From positions 1 to 64,000 of the forward strand of contig NZ_BOLP01000017.1 of NCBI RefSeq assembly GCF_016861695.1: 64,000 bases of DNA, written 5' to 3'. Below are positions 61,580-64,000 of the stretch, piece after piece. Position 1 is the stretch's first letter. Each line of letters starts with the position of its first letter. This stretch comes from Levilactobacillus andaensis. Lineage in GTDB: Bacteria; Bacillota; Bacilli; Lactobacillales; Lactobacillaceae. Under the pieces are notes generated by a model that was not told where the DNA came from, ran no database searches, and was given only the letters and a program-made list of their open reading frames with translations. The translations under genes were made by a program, and so were the position numbers.

Positions 61580-62383
61580 ATGAATACGGACCTCAATTTG
61601 ATCTTTAAAAACCTCGGAATCGTCGGCATTGACCTCTTAGTGATTCCCTTTGTGTTCGTGACGTTGCTGACCTACCTGAACCGCGACACCAAGAAATTCT
61701 TAGCCAACGGCTTTGGCATCAATAGTGAGCTGTACCTCGGGTTTATCGGCATCTTTTTTCACGAGTTGAGTCACCTGCTGACGGCTGTTTTATTTGGTCA
61801 CCGGATCGACAAGGTTCGTCTCTTGAAACGCCCCCATCCCAATCGGCGCGGCATGGACGGTCAGCCAGATCTGGCCTTAGGCTACGTCAATCACACCTGG
61901 AACCAGCGGAATTGGTACCAAGTTATCGGCAACCTCTTCATTGGAATCGCCCCCATCTTTGGGTGTGCCCTGGTCTTGCTCGTGCTAACGGCAGCGCTGA
62001 TTCCCAGTCTGTTTCAGGGAATGCTGACCCTCATCGCCGACCCTTTTAGCCTTGATTGGTCCGGCTTTTTCCAGAACATCGGCGGCGATAATCACCCCGT
62101 GCTTCGATGGACCATCATGATCCTGCTATCGCTTAACATCAGTATCGGTGGCTTCGACCTGAGCACAGCTGACTTCGCGAATTCACGAATCGGTCTGATT
62201 GGCTTTGTCGTTATCATCACGGTCATAACGGTACTTTTGACGATGGGTAATCTAGCCAGTGGTTTCTTGAAATTCATTACGGCCGCCATTATCCTCCTAG
62301 CCGTAGTCCTGAGTTATGCGCTGCTAGTTTCACTATTTACCAATCTGTTGGTTCGACTAGGCCTCCAGATCAAAGAACATTAA
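61580..62383 (+). CDS. Membrane protein with HExxH motif, M50-like
   Basis: 267 residues and about six to seven helices. HELSH at 61-65 lies inside a membrane helix (GFIGIFFHELSHLLTAVLFG), as in site-2 protease-like M50 peptidases, followed by a second GNLFIGIAPIFG helix that resembles the M50 NxxxGP region without the full NPDG motif. Intramembrane proteolysis is possible; the substrate is unknown. Coupled to ybaK. Confidence 0.72.
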   Translation: MNTDLNLIFKNLGIVGIDLLVIPFVFVTLLTYLNRDTKKFLANGFGINSELYLGFIGIFFHELSHLLTAVLFGHRIDKVRLLKRPHPNRRGMDGQPDLALGYVNHTWNQRNWYQVIGNLFIGIAPIFGCALVLLVLTAALIPSLFQGMLTLIADPFSLDWSGFFQNIGGDNHPVLRWTIMILLSLNISIGGFDLSTADFANSRIGLIGFVVIITVITVLLTMGNLASGFLKFITAAIILLAVVLSYALLVSLFTNLLVRLGLQIKEH

Positions 62384-62392
62384 AAAGCGATT

Positions 62393-62429
62393 AAAAGACG
62401 TGGTCAGGGCAACCTGATGACGTCTTTTT
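62393..62429. terminator. Bidirectional terminator
   Basis: AAAAGACGT and ACGTCTTTT with inner TCAGG/CCTGA; the convergent Nudix gene ends inside it. Confidence 0.85.
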
Positions 62430-62889
62430 AGTCGTACCATGGATACTCACCGGCGAAAAAATGTTGGACCGCCAGTTCATGCTGCTCATTTAACAGGGGT
62501 GGTAACTCTTTGGCCGAAAAATAGGTCAATGCTAACGTCTCATCATGATCAGGGTGCAGATGGCCCCCGGTCCGTTCGACAGCGAAGGTCACGACCACCG
62601 CTTGGGCAACATCACCATTGGGATACCGCTGAATCTGATTAGAAGAAATCCCGAGAAGGCCAGTAACCGCAACGTCTAATCCGGTCTCTTCTTTAAATTC
62701 GCGAATACAAGCTTCCCGTGCACTTTCACCAAATTCCAGGGCACCACCGGGAAGCCCCCAGCGATTAAAATCCGACCGTTTTTGGAGCAAGATTCGCCGA
62801 CGATGATCGACTAAAACGCCGCCAGCAAAAGTTAAAATAATCGGGCTATTGCCAACTTTTTTCCGAATTTCTTGAATATAATCTGCCAT
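62428..62889 (-). CDS. Nudix hydrolase
   Basis: 153 residues. The Nudix box GX5EX7REUXEEXGU fits residues 49-71 exactly (GALEFGE ... REFKEETGL). It hydrolyses nucleoside diphosphates linked to another moiety, e.g. oxidised nucleotides or ADP-ribose; the exact substrate is unclear. GGAGGA upstream of ATG. Confidence 0.92.
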   Translation of the reverse strand: MADYIQEIRKKVGNSPIILTFAGGVLVDHRRRILLQKRSDFNRWGLPGGALEFGESAREACIREFKEETGLDVAVTGLLGISSNQIQRYPNGDVAQAVVVTFAVERTGGHLHPDHDETLALTYFSAKELPPLLNEQHELAVQHFFAGEYPWYD

Positions 62890-63144
62890 ACGGATTCCTC
62901 CTCAGCGCTCATGATTGCTTAAAAATAATTAAACTATAATTAAAATAAAATGTCAATATTCTAATTGTTTTGTAGACTTCCCATACAATTAAATAAATTT
63001 AAAATCACCGCCGCTTAGTGTGCGCTGGGCACGCGCTATTATCATAATTTTTATGCGAACATTTGTTCTGTCGAGTGCTACTAAAACCTGCTATACTACG
63101 ATTACTGTCAAAGACACCCAGCCAACATCTAGGAGGATATCCCC

Positions 63145-63369
63145 ATGAAAACCTACCAACTCGCCAAGCTTCATGCACATACCAAGCAGCTTCTTCACCA
63201 AGTCGCCGCGACCCAGCAAGCCATTGAAATTAAGCTACCAGCAAAGCACAGCGTGGTCGTCATGAGCAAAGACCGTTATGCCCAACTGCTTGAGCTAAAT
63301 TATCTCTGGGAAACCGGATCACTACCCGCGGCACTCCAACAACTAGACTTAGAGGCTGATGTGAGTTAA
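63145..63369 (+). CDS. Phd/YefM-like antitoxin, no toxin adjacent
   Basis: 74 residues. VVVMSKDRYAQLLELNYLWE matches the middle of YefM/Phd antitoxins, and the N terminus has the length for their DNA-binding beta-helix fold. AGGAGG before ATG. The usual YoeB/Doc toxin does not follow; a terminator does. It may be an orphan that regulates its own promoter. Confidence 0.7.
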   Translation: MKTYQLAKLHAHTKQLLHQVAATQQAIEIKLPAKHSVVVMSKDRYAQLLELNYLWETGSLPAALQQLDLEADVS

Positions 63370-63381
63370 TCCTTGGGACGC

Positions 63382-63412
63382 AAAAAAGCACTGTCTACCT
63401 GACAATGCTTTT
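63382..63412 (+). terminator. Terminator of the Phd/YefM-like gene
   Basis: AAAAGCACTGTC/GACAATGCTTTT stem. Confidence 0.8.
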
Positions 63413-63421
63413 GGGTGACCA

Positions 63422-64000
63422 CTATTTTAAATGGTATGAATCGCCGTACATTTTCCAATTCAGCGGCCGAACCAAGCGATAATTCTTATCACCGATAAAC
63501 CGCCGCTGAACGTTTAATCGAGACAGGTCTTTGTGTGCTTTTTCTTGCCGCATAACACGCGTTCTAACCTTCAGGAAAGTTTTCAAGTACGTGGCTTGGT
63601 CCCCGCCCTGCTTAGGTGAACGGGCTAACTTGAGTGTCTGCCGGCGAATACCGCCAAAACTACTGGCATCTTGTCCCGGACCATGAACGACCATGGCGTC
63701 GTAGTAGATGTACTGCCCCAACGGACTCAGATCATCTTTTTGAGCTGCCCTTAGAACCGGCCGCAAGTAAACTTGATCGACCACCGCGTCCTGGGCGTGA
63801 CGCATTTGAATACCTTTTGCTGCATGATGCCAGTCACTCACAAAATGCTGTCCGAGTCCCCGATGAGAGGCTGTCCCGTCGACGCGACGTAACGCAGGCA
63901 AGTATTTTCGCAAACGATTGTTATGCGGTTTTAGCCGCATATACCGTTGGATCACCGTTCGTAAATCACCAGTGGCCGATGTGAAGCCGATAATTCCGGC
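63422..64000 (-). CDS. GH46 chitosanase, N-terminus beyond the window
   Basis: 193 codons in the window, still open at 64000. The first visible residues AGIIGFTSATGDLRTVIQRY match the GH46 core that follows the catalytic Glu/Asp region (not visible). VDQVYLRPVLRAAQ and LSPLGQYIYYDAMVVHGPG follow the family. It would hydrolyse chitosan beta-1,4 bonds, probably outside the cell. A signal peptide cannot be judged. Confidence 0.85.
   Translation of the reverse strand, partial: AGIIGFTSATGDLRTVIQRYMRLKPHNNRLRKYLPALRRVDGTASHRGLGQHFVSDWHHAAKGIQMRHAQDAVVDQVYLRPVLRAAQKDDLSPLGQYIYYDAMVVHGPGQDASSFGGIRRQTLKLARSPKQGGDQATYLKTFLKVRTRVMRQEKAHKDLSRLNVQRRFIGDKNYRLVRPLNWKMYGDSYHLK

Overview
The window reads as chromosomal DNA of a low-to-mid GC Gram-positive lactic acid bacterium of the Lactobacillaceae. 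The evidence is the phosphoketolase Xfp with its own GntR regulator, an oppDFBCA oligopeptide uptake operon ending in a lipoprotein, scavenging lipoate ligase, an agr-type LytTR two-component locus, PepF, Spx, a choloylglycine-hydrolase-family acylase and many small XRE, PadR and MarR regulators. A Levilactobacillus-like genus is my best guess from gene content, not something the sequence proves.

Layout. 1-3.8 kb: a 51-bp tandem repeat, RarA, and a MazG-like / GIY-YIG-DUF2075 pair. 4-10.9 kb: a secreted GH20-like glycosidase, two 14-TM-type MFS exporters (one with a PadR repressor), tRNA-Arg(UCG), MarR, NnrE. 10.9-19.3 kb: a 0.9-kb gene-free stretch with two structured repeats, VanX-like dipeptidase, PVA-type acylase, NlpC/P60 endopeptidase behind a foldable leader, an S9 peptidase, PanE and a stand-alone ATP-cone protein. 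19.4-22.2 kb: an AT-rich island of tiny membrane proteins, one nonsense-mutated paralogue and a membrane-bound XRE regulator, next to a cysteine-less Spx. 23-37 kb: Na+/H+ antiporter, 5'-nucleotidase, a secreted cationic protein with a membrane partner, an RNase Y paralogue, DUF1275, lipase-like hydrolase, PepF, and a cluster of structured repeats. 37-42 kb: YdcF and TMEM175 membrane proteins, two unknowns, LplA, a probable small RNA and an Rrf2 regulator. 42.6-48.5 kb: opp operon. 49-57 kb: Usp, RluA-type pseudouridine synthase, a LytTR two-component operon with two sensor kinases, a GreA paralogue, and a probable type I toxin-antitoxin locus. 57.4-64 kb: Xfp and its GntR regulator with a shared operator, YbaK, a membrane HExxH protein, Nudix, a Phd/YefM-like orphan and a GH46 chitosanase cut by the window end.

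Three things stand out. First, the two tandem histidine kinases are degenerate in complementary ways: one keeps the ATP-binding domain but lacks the phosphoacceptor histidine, the other keeps the histidine box but has lost the N and G boxes, so they look like a two-subunit kinase. Second, the intergenic regions carry two families of structured repeats (eleven copies in all) whose stems change sequence from copy to copy while keeping pairing. Third, there are several very short membrane-peptide genes, two of which share a YQxHHD tail; one sits in a typical type I toxin-antitoxin arrangement and has an in-frame TGA.

All calls come from reading the sequence and from recalled family knowledge; no database search or folding program was run.
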